From positions 1 through 16,760 of the forward strand of contig JAJHRM010000025.1 of the NCBI GenBank assembly GCA_020832965.1: a stretch of 16,760 nucleotides of DNA, given 5' to 3'. Of this stretch, positions 1-7,154 are shown in pieces; within the stretch, counting starts at the first letter, position 1, and each line of letters opens with the position of its first letter. The translations under genes and the position numbers were made by a program. The notes below the pieces were generated by a model. That model worked only from the letters and a program-made list of their open reading frames with translations. It was not told where the DNA came from and searched no databases. The stretch is from Thermofilum sp. (lineage in GTDB: Archaea; Thermoproteota; Thermoprotei; Thermofilales; Thermofilaceae).

Positions 1-183
1 TCTCTAGCTGTGAAGGCCCGGGCGCTCGCCCTCGGCACGCGGGTAGTCGAGCAGCGGGTGAGGCAGGCCCTCTCTCTAGGCTACTACCAGGCTTTAGAAT
101 GGTTGAAGGACATCTCGTACGCGATGAGGGTGGGGCTCTCGCTGCTAAACACGCCGAAAGCCTACTGGCCCGAGATCACGTGA
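1..183 (+). CDS. C-terminal end of an unidentified protein (5' end outside window)
   Basis: Frame 1 is open from the first base to a TGA at 181-183, giving 60 residues that end ...YWPEIT. The codon choice (GCC, CTC, CGG, GTG, GAG) matches the GC-rich genes that follow, so this is probably a real coding tail. The segment is rich in Ala, Leu, Arg and looks helical (for example QALSLGYYQALEWLKDI), but I recognise no family or motif. The TGA overlaps a GTG at 180-182 that opens a 28-codon micro-ORF, so the gene may be translationally coupled to what follows. No function is proposed. Confidence 0.6.
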   Translation, partial: SLAVKARALALGTRVVEQRVRQALSLGYYQALEWLKDISYAMRVGLSLLNTPKAYWPEIT

Positions 184-266
184 ACACGAACACCGCAGGC
201 AGCGCGGAAGCGCTCGGCATCAGAGAAGCCGAATGGAAGGCGGAGAGAGCGGCGCCCGTCCAATGA
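180..266 (+). CDS. possible 28-residue micro-ORF in an overlap chain
   Basis: A GTG at 180 overlaps the stop of the upstream gene (GTGA), and the frame runs 28 codons to a TGA at 264-266. That stop in turn overlaps an ATG at 263 (ATGA). The peptide begins NTNTAGSAEALGIREAEWK and has no recognisable domain. The double overlap and GC-rich third positions argue for a translated unit; the tiny size argues for chance or for a remnant of a larger gene. No Shine-Dalgarno sequence is needed if translation is coupled. Confidence 0.3.
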   Translation: MNTNTAGSAEALGIREAEWKAERAAPVQ

Positions 267-589
267 GCAGCGTCGGCACGCACGCGCTCGCGCACCTGGG
301 AACCGCGATGCTGTACGCGCTGCACGTGACGCTGGACGCGCACACCCCGCCCACACCGGCGCTCCGGCCCCTCGCACCCTCCATCCAGGTGAAGATCGCG
401 GTGAGCGGCAGGATAAGCCCGCAGGGGCCGGCGCCGGCCGCGAGCGCGGCGGTGGCAACCAGCCCCACCGATTTCACCAGGAAACCGAGCGTAGAAGGGC
501 CCCTCGTCTCCGAGACGGGGCTCGTGCTGGCGGCAACCACGCTGGCGCTCACCGCGGCCGAGCACTTAGCTAAGAGCCGGGAATGCTAG
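263..589 (+). CDS. small hypothetical protein, 108 residues, coupled to the downstream GT2
   Basis: The ATG at 263 overlaps the preceding stop, and the TAG at 587-589 overlaps the ATG (583) of the glycosyltransferase as ATGCTAG. I chose this start over an in-frame ATG at 233 because of that overlap. The protein has a mildly hydrophobic N-terminus (residues 5-24), a Pro/Ala-rich middle, and a second hydrophobic helix near residues 86-103 (GLVLAATTLALTAA). It could be a small membrane-associated protein. I recognise no family. The antisense strand is also open over much of this stretch, so coding on this strand rests on overlap logic and codon choice only. Confidence 0.4.
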   Translation: MSSVGTHALAHLGTAMLYALHVTLDAHTPPTPALRPLAPSIQVKIAVSGRISPQGPAPAASAAVATSPTDFTRKPSVEGPLVSETGLVLAATTLALTAAEHLAKSREC

Positions 590-1677
590 CCGCGGCGGTT
601 GCGCTGGCCCTCCTCCACTTTGGGACACCGCTAGCCTACTACGCGTACCTCAAAGCCAAGTGGCTCGGCAGGCCCTGGGGCTTGAGGAGGGACGCCGGCT
701 ACAGGCCGAAGGTCACGGTCATCGTGCCCACCTACAACGAGGCGAAGTTCGTGGAAAAGAAGCTCGAAGACATCGCGAGGCAGAGCTACCCGAGGGAGCT
801 GCTGGAGGTGGTCGTGGTGGACTCGGCCAGCAGCGACGGCACAGCCGAGATCGCGAGGAGGTGGGCGCAGCGGGCCCCCCTCAAAGCGGTCGTCGTGGAG
901 GAGCCGGAGCGCAGGGGCAAGGCTTGCGCGCTCAACACCGCCCTCAAGCACGCGAGCGGCGAGATCGTCGTCATCACGGACGCCGACTCCACCTGGGCGA
1001 CCGAGGACACGCTCGAGAGGGCGGTCAGCTGGCTCGCAGACCCCCAAGTGGGCGCGGTAACCTGCCTCAAAAAGCCGGCGGGCAAGGGGGTTGCGGGCGT
1101 CGAGGAAGGCTACAGGGACTACTACAACACACTGAGAGTCGCGGAAAGCAAAATGTGGGCCACACCAATATTCCACGGCGAGCTCGCGGCCTTCCGCAGG
1201 AGCCTGCTCGAAACGAACGGGGGCTTCCCAACGGATTTGGGCGCGGACGACAGCCACACCGCCACCCTCATCGCGCTGAAAGGGTACAGGGCCATCGCGC
1301 CGGAGGACGTGTGGAGCGTCGAAGCCGTGCCCCGCGAGTACCACCGGTGGAGGGTACGGAGGGCCCAGCACCTTATCCAGCACTTCGCGCGGGCGCTGCC
1401 GCGGCTGCGCGAGGCGCCGCCCCCCTTCAGGAAAGCGCTGCTGATGGAGGCGTGGCTCCACCTCGCCAACCCGTGGCTGCTGCCGGCCGCGGCCCTCCTG
1501 CTCGCAGCGGAAGCGGCGAAGGGGTCGCCGCCCGCGATCGCGATGCTCGCGCTCGGCATCCTGCTGCTCGCGTACAAGCCCTACAGGACGTGGGTCGCCA
1601 TGCAGCTCTACCTGATAGCCGCCGCGCTCAGGAACCTCAAAACAAAGGAGATAGCGTGGGAGAAAGAGGCGAAGTAG
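583..1677 (+). CDS. membrane-anchored family 2 glycosyltransferase
   Basis: This encodes a 364-residue inverting GT-A glycosyltransferase that would transfer a sugar from a nucleotide donor at the cytoplasmic membrane face. Visible parts: an N-terminal hydrophobic anchor (about residues 2-22); the GT2 opening strand VTVIVPTYNE (44-53); VVVDSASSDGT; the metal/donor-binding DAD at 133-135; GADDS around 220-224 in the acceptor/base position; RRAQHLIQ around 259-266, which resembles the QxxRW-type region of processive synthases. Two C-terminal membrane segments lie at about 291-318 and 321-350. Length and layout fit membrane GT2 enzymes of the dolichol-sugar or hyaluronan/cellulose synthase type. 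The start codon overlaps the previous stop. The donor sugar cannot be predicted. Confidence 0.9.
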   Translation: MLAAAVALALLHFGTPLAYYAYLKAKWLGRPWGLRRDAGYRPKVTVIVPTYNEAKFVEKKLEDIARQSYPRELLEVVVVDSASSDGTAEIARRWAQRAPLKAVVVEEPERRGKACALNTALKHASGEIVVITDADSTWATEDTLERAVSWLADPQVGAVTCLKKPAGKGVAGVEEGYRDYYNTLRVAESKMWATPIFHGELAAFRRSLLETNGGFPTDLGADDSHTATLIALKGYRAIAPEDVWSVEAVPREYHRWRVRRAQHLIQHFARALPRLREAPPPFRKALLMEAWLHLANPWLLPAAALLLAAEAAKGSPPAIAMLALGILLLAYKPYRTWVAMQLYLIAAALRNLKTKEIAWEKEAK

Positions 1678-1678
1678 C

Positions 1679-1747
1679 GTGAAAATAGTGCTCGTGGCGC
1701 CCAGCTACAGGTCTAGCGTTACCATTCGCGTTAGCGCACGCGCTTGA
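1679..1747 (+). pseudogene. 22-residue remnant resembling the start of a glycosyltransferase
   Basis: A GTG at 1679, just after the upstream TAG, opens a frame reading MKIVLVAPSYRSS... and stops at TGA 1745-1747, sharing its last base with the ATG of the next gene. The KIVLVAPSYRS opening is what the first strand of a GT2 or GT4 enzyme looks like, but the frame ends at once. The likeliest reading is that a glycosyltransferase gene was deleted here leaving its first codons. It could also be a short coupling leader for the next gene. Confidence 0.4.
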
Positions 1748-2619
1748 TGAAAATCTTCGTGGGCATACCCTCCTACAACAGGGTCGCGGCGCTGGGGCTG
1801 TGCGTACGCTCGTTCGTGGGCAGCAAGCTGGTGAGAGGGTTCGTGATCGTGGCCGATGCCGCGTCGGCGAGCGAAGCCGAAGAGTACGCGGCAGCCGCAA
1901 AGCTCGCCGCGGACGCAGGGTTCGAGGTGATACACGACATCAGGGTCGGCAGGAGGGGCTCAGCGAAGGCGCGCAACAAAGTGTTCGAGCTGGCCGCAGA
2001 GAGGCTCGGCAACAGCGGCGCGCTCGTACTGTACGATGACGATTTCGTTTACCCGGGAGACCACGCACTGGTGCCAGCCCTCCGCTGGCTGAGAGAACCC
2101 TCGGTCGGCGCGGTAAGCGGTAGGGTTGTCAACTTGAGGAGAAGAGGAGTGGACCCGGACTTCGCGCTCAACGTGCCCCACTTGGCTGACATCCTGACTA
2201 AGCTCACGGGCTTCATCGTACTAGACAACAAGCACGGGCCTAGAGAGGTCGAGTACACAACACCGCTAATGGCGATGAAAGTTGAAGTGCTGAGAAGGGG
2301 CGTTAAGTACGACGAGAACTACAAGGGGACAGGGTACAGGGAGGAGAGCGACCTGCAGAGACAGGTCAGGGCGCTCGGGTACAAAATAATTTTCGAGCCC
2401 AGGTTCTACACGTACCACATAGCCGCAGAGAGCGGCGGCAACAGGTACTCGGACCTCGAAGACAGGATGTACTGGAAGTGGAGGAACCACACGTACTTCA
2501 TGAGCAAGTGGCGGTACCCCCTCCACAAAAAGGTGCTAAGCTACGCGATACTGACCGCGTACGCGCTGCTGAACGGGCCCCCTGCAGTGAAAGGGATAGC
2601 AAGGGCGGTGCGCGAATGA
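1747..2619 (+). CDS. family 2 glycosyltransferase (soluble type)
   Basis: A 290-residue GT-A enzyme. Motifs: opening strand KIFVGIPSYNR (2-12); SAKARNK (72-78), the common GT2 'ARN' element; YDDDF with DDD at 97-99, the metal/nucleotide-binding motif; and a C-terminal part with GYREESDLQRQVRALGYK (around 196-213) typical of the acceptor side. There is no clear membrane anchor, apart from a weak hydrophobic stretch near the C-terminus. ATG at 1747 is preferred over the in-frame TTG at 1744 because it overlaps the preceding TGA. The stop overlaps the ATG of the next GT4 gene (ATGA at 2616-2619), so the two are probably co-translated. Specificity unknown. Confidence 0.88.
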   Translation: MKIFVGIPSYNRVAALGLCVRSFVGSKLVRGFVIVADAASASEAEEYAAAAKLAADAGFEVIHDIRVGRRGSAKARNKVFELAAERLGNSGALVLYDDDFVYPGDHALVPALRWLREPSVGAVSGRVVNLRRRGVDPDFALNVPHLADILTKLTGFIVLDNKHGPREVEYTTPLMAMKVEVLRRGVKYDENYKGTGYREESDLQRQVRALGYKIIFEPRFYTYHIAAESGGNRYSDLEDRMYWKWRNHTYFMSKWRYPLHKKVLSYAILTAYALLNGPPAVKGIARAVRE

Positions 2620-3746
2620 AAATCGTCTACGTGCACCACCACTACTGGCCAGTCGTTGGGGGTCTGGAGAACGTGGTCAAGGCGCTGGCGGAAGGCATGG
2701 CAAAACTCGGGCATGAGGTTCACGTAATAACGAGCACACACGGAGCACAGGGCAGACCAAGGAAGGAGAAAGTAAACGGAGTGCACATACACAGAGTCAG
2801 AAGCATACGGCTCGGCTACCCAGACCTAACACGCCCACTGGAATACCCCACCGACGTGTTGAAAAACGCCGATGTAGTGCACGGACACAGCCAAAACAGC
2901 CTATTCACAGCGAAAACAGCTGAGAAGGCCAAGGAACTGGGGGCAACAACGGTAATACATTTCATAGCAGTGAATGCATTAAACGACCACCCAACCCCTT
3001 GGGTCAGGTTCCTAGGACCTTTCTATGCTAGTTACATGGTTAGGAAAGCTATTGAGTTGGCTGATCTCAGGCTTGTTAAGAGCTTTCGGGATCTAGAAAT
3101 TTTGAGGAGTAGGTATGGTGTTGAAGCTCATTACATACCTGATGGTGTTGGCGAGGAGATTGTTAATGCTCCTAACATGGCACAGGAGTTCAGGGAAAAA
3201 TATGGGATTCAAGAACCATTTGTCGTGTATGTTGGTAGATTGCATAAGCTGAAGGGTGTAGATGTATTGATCAAGGCTGTGAGCATAGCTGTGAAGGAGT
3301 ACCCAAAGCTTAAGGCAGTTATTATAGGGCCTGGGGATCAGAAGCCGTACAGAGAACTTGCGCAGAGACTAGGGGTAAAAGATAACGTCGTATTTCTTGG
3401 ATACGTAGATGAAAAGACAAAGATAGGAGCGCTAGACGCGTCAATAGCATTAGTGCTGCCAAGCATATGCAACTATGTCGAGGTCTTCTCGATAGTGATA
3501 TCAGAGGCGTGGGCAAGAAACAAACCAGCAATAGCATCAGCGGTAGGAGAAATACCGTATAGGGTCACACACATGGTCAACGGCCTACTGGTAACGCCGA
3601 GAAATCCTAAGGCGCTTGCCGAAGCAATATCACTACTCGCCAACGACAAAGAGTTAAGTAGAAAGCTCGGTAGCGAAGGTAGGAAAAATGTATCCACTTG
3701 GGACGAAATAGTTAGCAAACTGATTAAAATATACACAACGGGGTAG
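2616..3746 (+). CDS. family 4 (GT-B) glycosyltransferase
   Basis: A 376-residue retaining glycosyltransferase. The N-terminal GT-B domain starts KIVYVHHHYWPVVGGLENVV (GG loop at 15-16). The C-terminal domain begins near FVVYVGRLHKLKGVDVLIKA (202-221) and carries the GT4 E-x7-E nucleotide-sugar motif, Glu289 and Glu297 in VEVFSIVISEAW. The true start is the ATG at 2616, which overlaps the upstream TGA and begins the domain; a longer open frame reaching back to 2478 is only read-through over the upstream gene. Codon usage changes inside the gene: GC- or A-ending codons to about 2990, strongly T-ending codons (GTT, GCT, GGT, GAT) from about 2995 to 3310, then A/C-ending again. This suggests intragenic recombination. 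Confidence 0.92.
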   Translation: MKIVYVHHHYWPVVGGLENVVKALAEGMAKLGHEVHVITSTHGAQGRPRKEKVNGVHIHRVRSIRLGYPDLTRPLEYPTDVLKNADVVHGHSQNSLFTAKTAEKAKELGATTVIHFIAVNALNDHPTPWVRFLGPFYASYMVRKAIELADLRLVKSFRDLEILRSRYGVEAHYIPDGVGEEIVNAPNMAQEFREKYGIQEPFVVYVGRLHKLKGVDVLIKAVSIAVKEYPKLKAVIIGPGDQKPYRELAQRLGVKDNVVFLGYVDEKTKIGALDASIALVLPSICNYVEVFSIVISEAWARNKPAIASAVGEIPYRVTHMVNGLLVTPRNPKALAEAISLLANDKELSRKLGSEGRKNVSTWDEIVSKLIKIYTTG

Positions 3747-3748
3747 GC

Positions 3749-4448
3749 ATGCTCGTACTAGTAACCAGCGGAACAGGATTCACGGAGGCCACTTCGTGGA
3801 TAAATTGGCTAAGAAGGAGTAATTCAGAGCTAAGGTAAATGCAGAATGTTCGCGTCGTCCAGCAGCGTGTACGGCGAACCCGAGGAGATACCCGTCGGAG
3901 AGGACGCGCCCGTGAGGCCCGTCTCGGTGTACGGAGCGAGCAAGGCGGCCTGCGAGAACCTCATCCACGCCTACTCCAAGCTCTACGGGATAAGGGCGGT
4001 CACGCTCAGGTACGCGAACGTGGTGGGGCCGAGGCTCAGGCACGGCGTCGTCTGGGACTTTATAAACAAGCTGAAAAGGAACCCGGGCGAGCTCGAGATC
4101 CTGGGAGACGGCAAGCAGGTCCGAAGCTACGTGCACGTCAGCGACGCGGTCGAAGCCACGATCATCGCGTGGGAGAGGGGCGGGCACGGCTTTGAGGTGT
4201 ACAACGTGGCCAGCGAAGACTGGATCACCGTGGACGAGGTCGCGGACGAAGTAATAAAGGCGATGGGGCTCACCGGCGTGAAAAAAGTGTACAAGCCCGT
4301 GCTCCACGGCGTCGGGTGGCCTGGCGACGTCAAGCACATCGCGCTCAAAATCGAGAAAATAAAGGGGCTGGGCTACAAGCCACACATGAGCTCAAGAGAA
4401 GCGATCAGAGTTTCTGCGTGTAAACTTACCGAAGAGATATCCGACTGA
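3749..4448 (+). pseudogene. collapsed NAD-dependent sugar epimerase/dehydratase (SDR)
   Basis: The 5' part (ATG 3749 to TAA 3836-3838) reads MLVLVTSGTGF..., a damaged version of the Rossmann start V-L-V-T-G-G-x-G-F-I-G. After a frame change, the main open frame from ATG 3846 to TGA 4446-4448 gives about 200 residues: FASSSSVYG, the catalytic YGASK (Tyr29, Lys33 from this ATG), LRYANVVGPR, GDGKQVRSYVHVSDAVEA, and YNVASEDWITVDEVADEV. These are the middle and C-terminal parts of an extended SDR such as UDP-glucose 4-epimerase. About 100 residues of NAD-binding domain between the two parts are absent, so the product cannot bind NAD normally. A related gene with an intact N-terminus begins at 16695. 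Whether the 200-residue part is still translated is unknown. Confidence 0.85.
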
Positions 4449-4516
4449 AATAGTAAAACCAAAGCAAACAATCAGCGGCATTTGCTGAGTTTAAGGAGGC
4501 TCAGAGACAAAGTAGC

Positions 4517-4889
4517 GTGCGGGTCTCTATCGCAGTGCCGAGCTTAGCGACAGTATACCTCAATCACTTGTTGCGCGCGCTCTGAAGCCAGAGCATCAGG
4601 TCGAGCGAAGTCGTGATAGTCGTCAAGGGCGACGCGAAAGCCGTGGAAGAGCTGTGCGGCAAGCTTACTCGCGATCTCAACAAGGGAAAAAGAGGGTGAC
4701 GGGAGACATCGTGATATTCGCGGACGAGGACGCGATACCCCGAGGAAGTGGGTGGAAAAGTACGTCAAGCTACACGCCGCCTACCCCCACGCGGCTGGGA
4801 TCTGCAGCAGGGACATCTATTTGGACCTTAACGGGCTGAAGCTCAAGCCGACGCCCGACGACAGAGTGGGTGTGAGACTCTACAGGTAG
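4517..4889 (+). pseudogene. broken family 2 glycosyltransferase gene
   Basis: Three frames together spell a GT2 enzyme. GTG 4517 starts MRVSIAVPSLATVYLNHL; an in-frame TGA at 4583-4585 follows; the same frame continues as SIRSSEVVIVVKGDAKAVEE. A frame change near 4690 leads to VTGDIVIFADEDAIP, the GT2 D-x-D region. Another change near 4742 leads to RKWVEKYVKLHAAYPHAAG and DLNGLKLKPTPDD, ending at TAG 4887-4889. One nonsense codon, two frame changes, an apparent short internal deletion before VTGD, and loss of the C-terminal half make this a clear pseudogene. Its GC-rich codon usage matches the GT2 genes upstream. Confidence 0.82.
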
Positions 4890-4906
4890 CGCGAATCAAG
4901 AAAAAT

Positions 4907-4957
4907 GCGCTCAAGATCGAGAAGATAAAGAAACTGGGCTGCAAGGTGTTAAAATGA
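4907..4957 (+). pseudogene. short C-terminal epimerase remnant, imperfect repeat of 4341-4379
   Basis: Bases 4907-4945 encode ALKIEKIKKLGCK and match 4341-4379 of the epimerase pseudogene (ALKIEKIKGLGYK) at 33 of 39 positions by eye, all six differences being transitions. The frame ends at TGA 4955-4957, overlapping the ATG of the next gene (ATGA at 4954). It is best explained as the leftover 3' piece of a second epimerase gene, the rest of which has been lost. It lies exactly at the border of the AT-rich island. Confidence 0.6.
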
Positions 4958-6870
4958 GATTAAACAACAATTGTTTAATGTTGGTGATATTATTTTTGTC
5001 TATAAGTATGTCTCTCTCAGTGTTGATGTTTCCTGATGTAGATATATCGAGTATAGATACAACGTTTTACATATTAAACATGTTGCCTCTTATCTACTGG
5101 ATAAGTGTCTGCACATTAGTTTTTACCTTAATATTGAGCCTTGCACGAAAGAACGTGGCACCGTGCATTTTATTGCTTATATTATCTGTCGCATATGTGG
5201 AGCTACCGAGATTAATGTACGAAAACGGCTTTCAGATAGAATACTTTCACCAGGCGCAAATCTTCCATGTGTTGAACTACGGAACAGTAACCGACCCTAA
5301 GTATCCATTCCCCGTATCCGATGTAGCCCACGCAATATTTTCATCTGCGTTCATATATGTAACTGGCTTAGAAGCCAATTACGCTATTAGTCATCTATTA
5401 CCCATACTCCTACGAATAGTACTAACTATTTCTACATTAAGTATAATAACTTGTCTTAGAAACTCGAAATATTACATATACTTCCTAATTATAGCACCTC
5501 TGTACATAATAATTAGCGATACGGAGCCTAGTTTTGCAAATCATTATATTTTTGCCCTTCCCCTTTATGGAATGCTTATTTATTTATTAGTTATATTAGA
5601 TTGCGAAGAAAATGCGAAATTGCATGTTCCCTTATTATTAATTACTTCTGCTATAATATTTTCTCATATATATTTTGCAACATTAGTCATTATTTCATTA
5701 CTCACTCATCTTTTCTTTAATAAGATGATCAAAAATAGAACTCATTTATACGAACGATGGATCTTGTTGCTTGCTATTATTTTCTTTATATGGCATGGTT
5801 ATGCCTGTACATGGTCGATAGAGAAATTTTATGCGGAGATAAACTATGCACTGTTGCCGGCTATTGATAGATTTTTATCTTTTGAAATGAACCCATTTAT
5901 CTACTTTTTTAAAGCTAAAGAGAGATATGGATCTATACCAATTAAGATTTATTATGCAAATATGCTATTACTTAAGAATATCGTAGTGATAACTATTAAC
6001 CTTGTAGTTTTACTTATTTTAATCTATAATGTATTTTATCTTTTGCGTTTGCGAAGATTTAGTGAAATACTTAAGGTTCTCTTAGCGAAACGAACAGTGC
6101 ATCTATGGAGCTTATCAGCTATTCTCTTAGTGATTTATGGTATAACAGGGACAGCTCATCCTCAACGAGTTCTCGAAGCTTTCATTATTTCTAATTTTGG
6201 AACAATTTTAATCTTTCAAGAGTATTTGGAGAGAAAATTAAGTGTTTTCCAATGGAAAAACAAAAGGGCAGAAATTAGATTTAAGGAAAGCCGTTCCTTA
6301 CTACCATCTCTGACCATCTTAGTTGCAACTCTAATATGCATTTTATTTATACCACTTAAGATAGCGACACATTGGAGCACAAGTCTCACTTACATAGGCT
6401 TTTCACAAAAATACCTTCACCAAGCATCATTTATGGCGAAATTTGGAAACCATAGAATGTATATACACTATGTCGGTCCCACACCATACTGGTTCTTGAC
6501 AGAGATAACAAGTAGGTGGCCAAGATCATTTGTGTATGATCTGAATGGTCCTGAAGAAGAGACCTACTTTACGGAGACTCTTACAAATATAGAACGTAGC
6601 TTAAATACAACAGAAGAACACTACATTTACTATTCCCTATCTTCTCTATTTGCAATGAGAGCAAAGTACTTCATAGAACCATTGCTTGATAACTTCATTA
6701 AAAGTTATGAAAAAAGATTAGATAGGGCTTCTCTTGTTTACACGAATTCATTAACAGAGAACATAATTTATGTACCAGCAGGTGTTATAACTTTACACGC
6801 GTATACACGCAATTCTGCGGCTATCATTCTTCGAATGCTTCAATTTTCCAGCTTTGGAAGCTGCTGGTAG
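4954..6870 (+). CDS. large polytopic membrane protein, GT-C/Wzy-like, with a replaced 3' end
   Basis: The reading frame gives 638 residues with roughly 12 hydrophobic segments, at about 7-25, 38-63, 69-86, 144-167, 172-188, 197-215, 225-250, 268-284, 337-365, 384-398, 404-422 and 449-468. A polar region of about 140 residues follows. The first large loop (EYFHQAQIFHVLNYG, YPFPVSDVAHAIF) resembles the acidic first loop of GT-C glycosyltransferases and archaeal polysaccharide polymerases. There is no WWDYG motif, so it is not an AglB/STT3 oligosaccharyltransferase. It could polymerise or transfer lipid-linked glycan outside the membrane. The last roughly 28 codons (from about 6784) read out of frame through a GT4 fragment, so the native C-terminus has been lost. 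Base composition is far more AT-rich than the genes before 4450, suggesting transfer. Confidence 0.75.
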   Translation: MRLNNNCLMLVILFLSISMSLSVLMFPDVDISSIDTTFYILNMLPLIYWISVCTLVFTLILSLARKNVAPCILLLILSVAYVELPRLMYENGFQIEYFHQAQIFHVLNYGTVTDPKYPFPVSDVAHAIFSSAFIYVTGLEANYAISHLLPILLRIVLTISTLSIITCLRNSKYYIYFLIIAPLYIIISDTEPSFANHYIFALPLYGMLIYLLVILDCEENAKLHVPLLLITSAIIFSHIYFATLVIISLLTHLFFNKMIKNRTHLYERWILLLAIIFFIWHGYACTWSIEKFYAEINYALLPAIDRFLSFEMNPFIYFFKAKERYGSIPIKIYYANMLLLKNIVVITINLVVLLILIYNVFYLLRLRRFSEILKVLLAKRTVHLWSLSAILLVIYGITGTAHPQRVLEAFIISNFGTILIFQEYLERKLSVFQWKNKRAEIRFKESRSLLPSLTILVATLICILFIPLKIATHWSTSLTYIGFSQKYLHQASFMAKFGNHRMYIHYVGPTPYWFLTEITSRWPRSFVYDLNGPEEETYFTETLTNIERSLNTTEEHYIYYSLSSLFAMRAKYFIEPLLDNFIKSYEKRLDRASLVYTNSLTENIIYVPAGVITLHAYTRNSAAIILRMLQFSSFGSCW

Positions 6871-7154
6871 AGGATGCATACCAATTATAACAACGAAAAA
6901 TGAGCACTGCTGAGATCTTCGAGAATGGGAAAGAAGCCTTCATAATTAAACCAGGCGATTCAGATAGCATAGCCGATTACCTTACATGCTTATCCAATAA
7001 TGACAATTTAAGAAAAGAAATTTCTCGACGAATCTATGAGAAAAGTTTCAGTTACATATACAATAAAGTTCTGGGAGAATACCTAAATCTTGTATTTAAG
7101 TGCTCTGAAAGAAAAATGAAAGACTTGAGTATTACTGACTGTAAAAGGTTGTGA
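6789..7154 (+). pseudogene. C-terminal fragment of a GT4 glycosyltransferase, frameshifted
   Basis: In the frame one base ahead of the membrane-protein frame, 6791-6911 reads ...ILRLSFFECFNFPALEAA followed by GCIPIITTKNE. This contains the GT4 E-x7-E motif (ECFNFPALE). It stops at a TGA near 6909, but a different frame (ATG 6900) continues the protein as TAEIFENGKEAFIIKPGD and on to TGA 7152-7154, which is the expected remainder of a GT4 C-terminal domain. So this is the last third or so of a GT4 gene with one frameshift near 6900. The N-terminal domain is missing, and the fragment is fused onto the 3' end of the membrane-protein gene. Its stop still overlaps the start of the next gene, preserving an old operon join. 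Confidence 0.82.

Noticed and set aside
220..552. Antisense ORF of 110 residues with a hydrophobic segment
   Set aside because: It lies opposite the 108-codon + strand frame that overlaps both neighbours; all other genes are on the + strand, and high GC keeps both strands open.
631..1461. Long antisense ORF (276 residues) and a + strand ORF in another frame (660-1682)
   Set aside because: Both are low-complexity Arg/Gly/Pro-rich shadows of the GT2 gene, which has clear motifs in its own frame.
2478..2615. Upstream extension of the GT4 reading frame
   Set aside because: It lies wholly inside the preceding GT2 gene; the ATG at 2616 overlaps its stop and begins the family's first strand.
3839..4195. 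118-residue + strand ORF
   Set aside because: Arg-rich shadow of the epimerase frame beginning at 3846.
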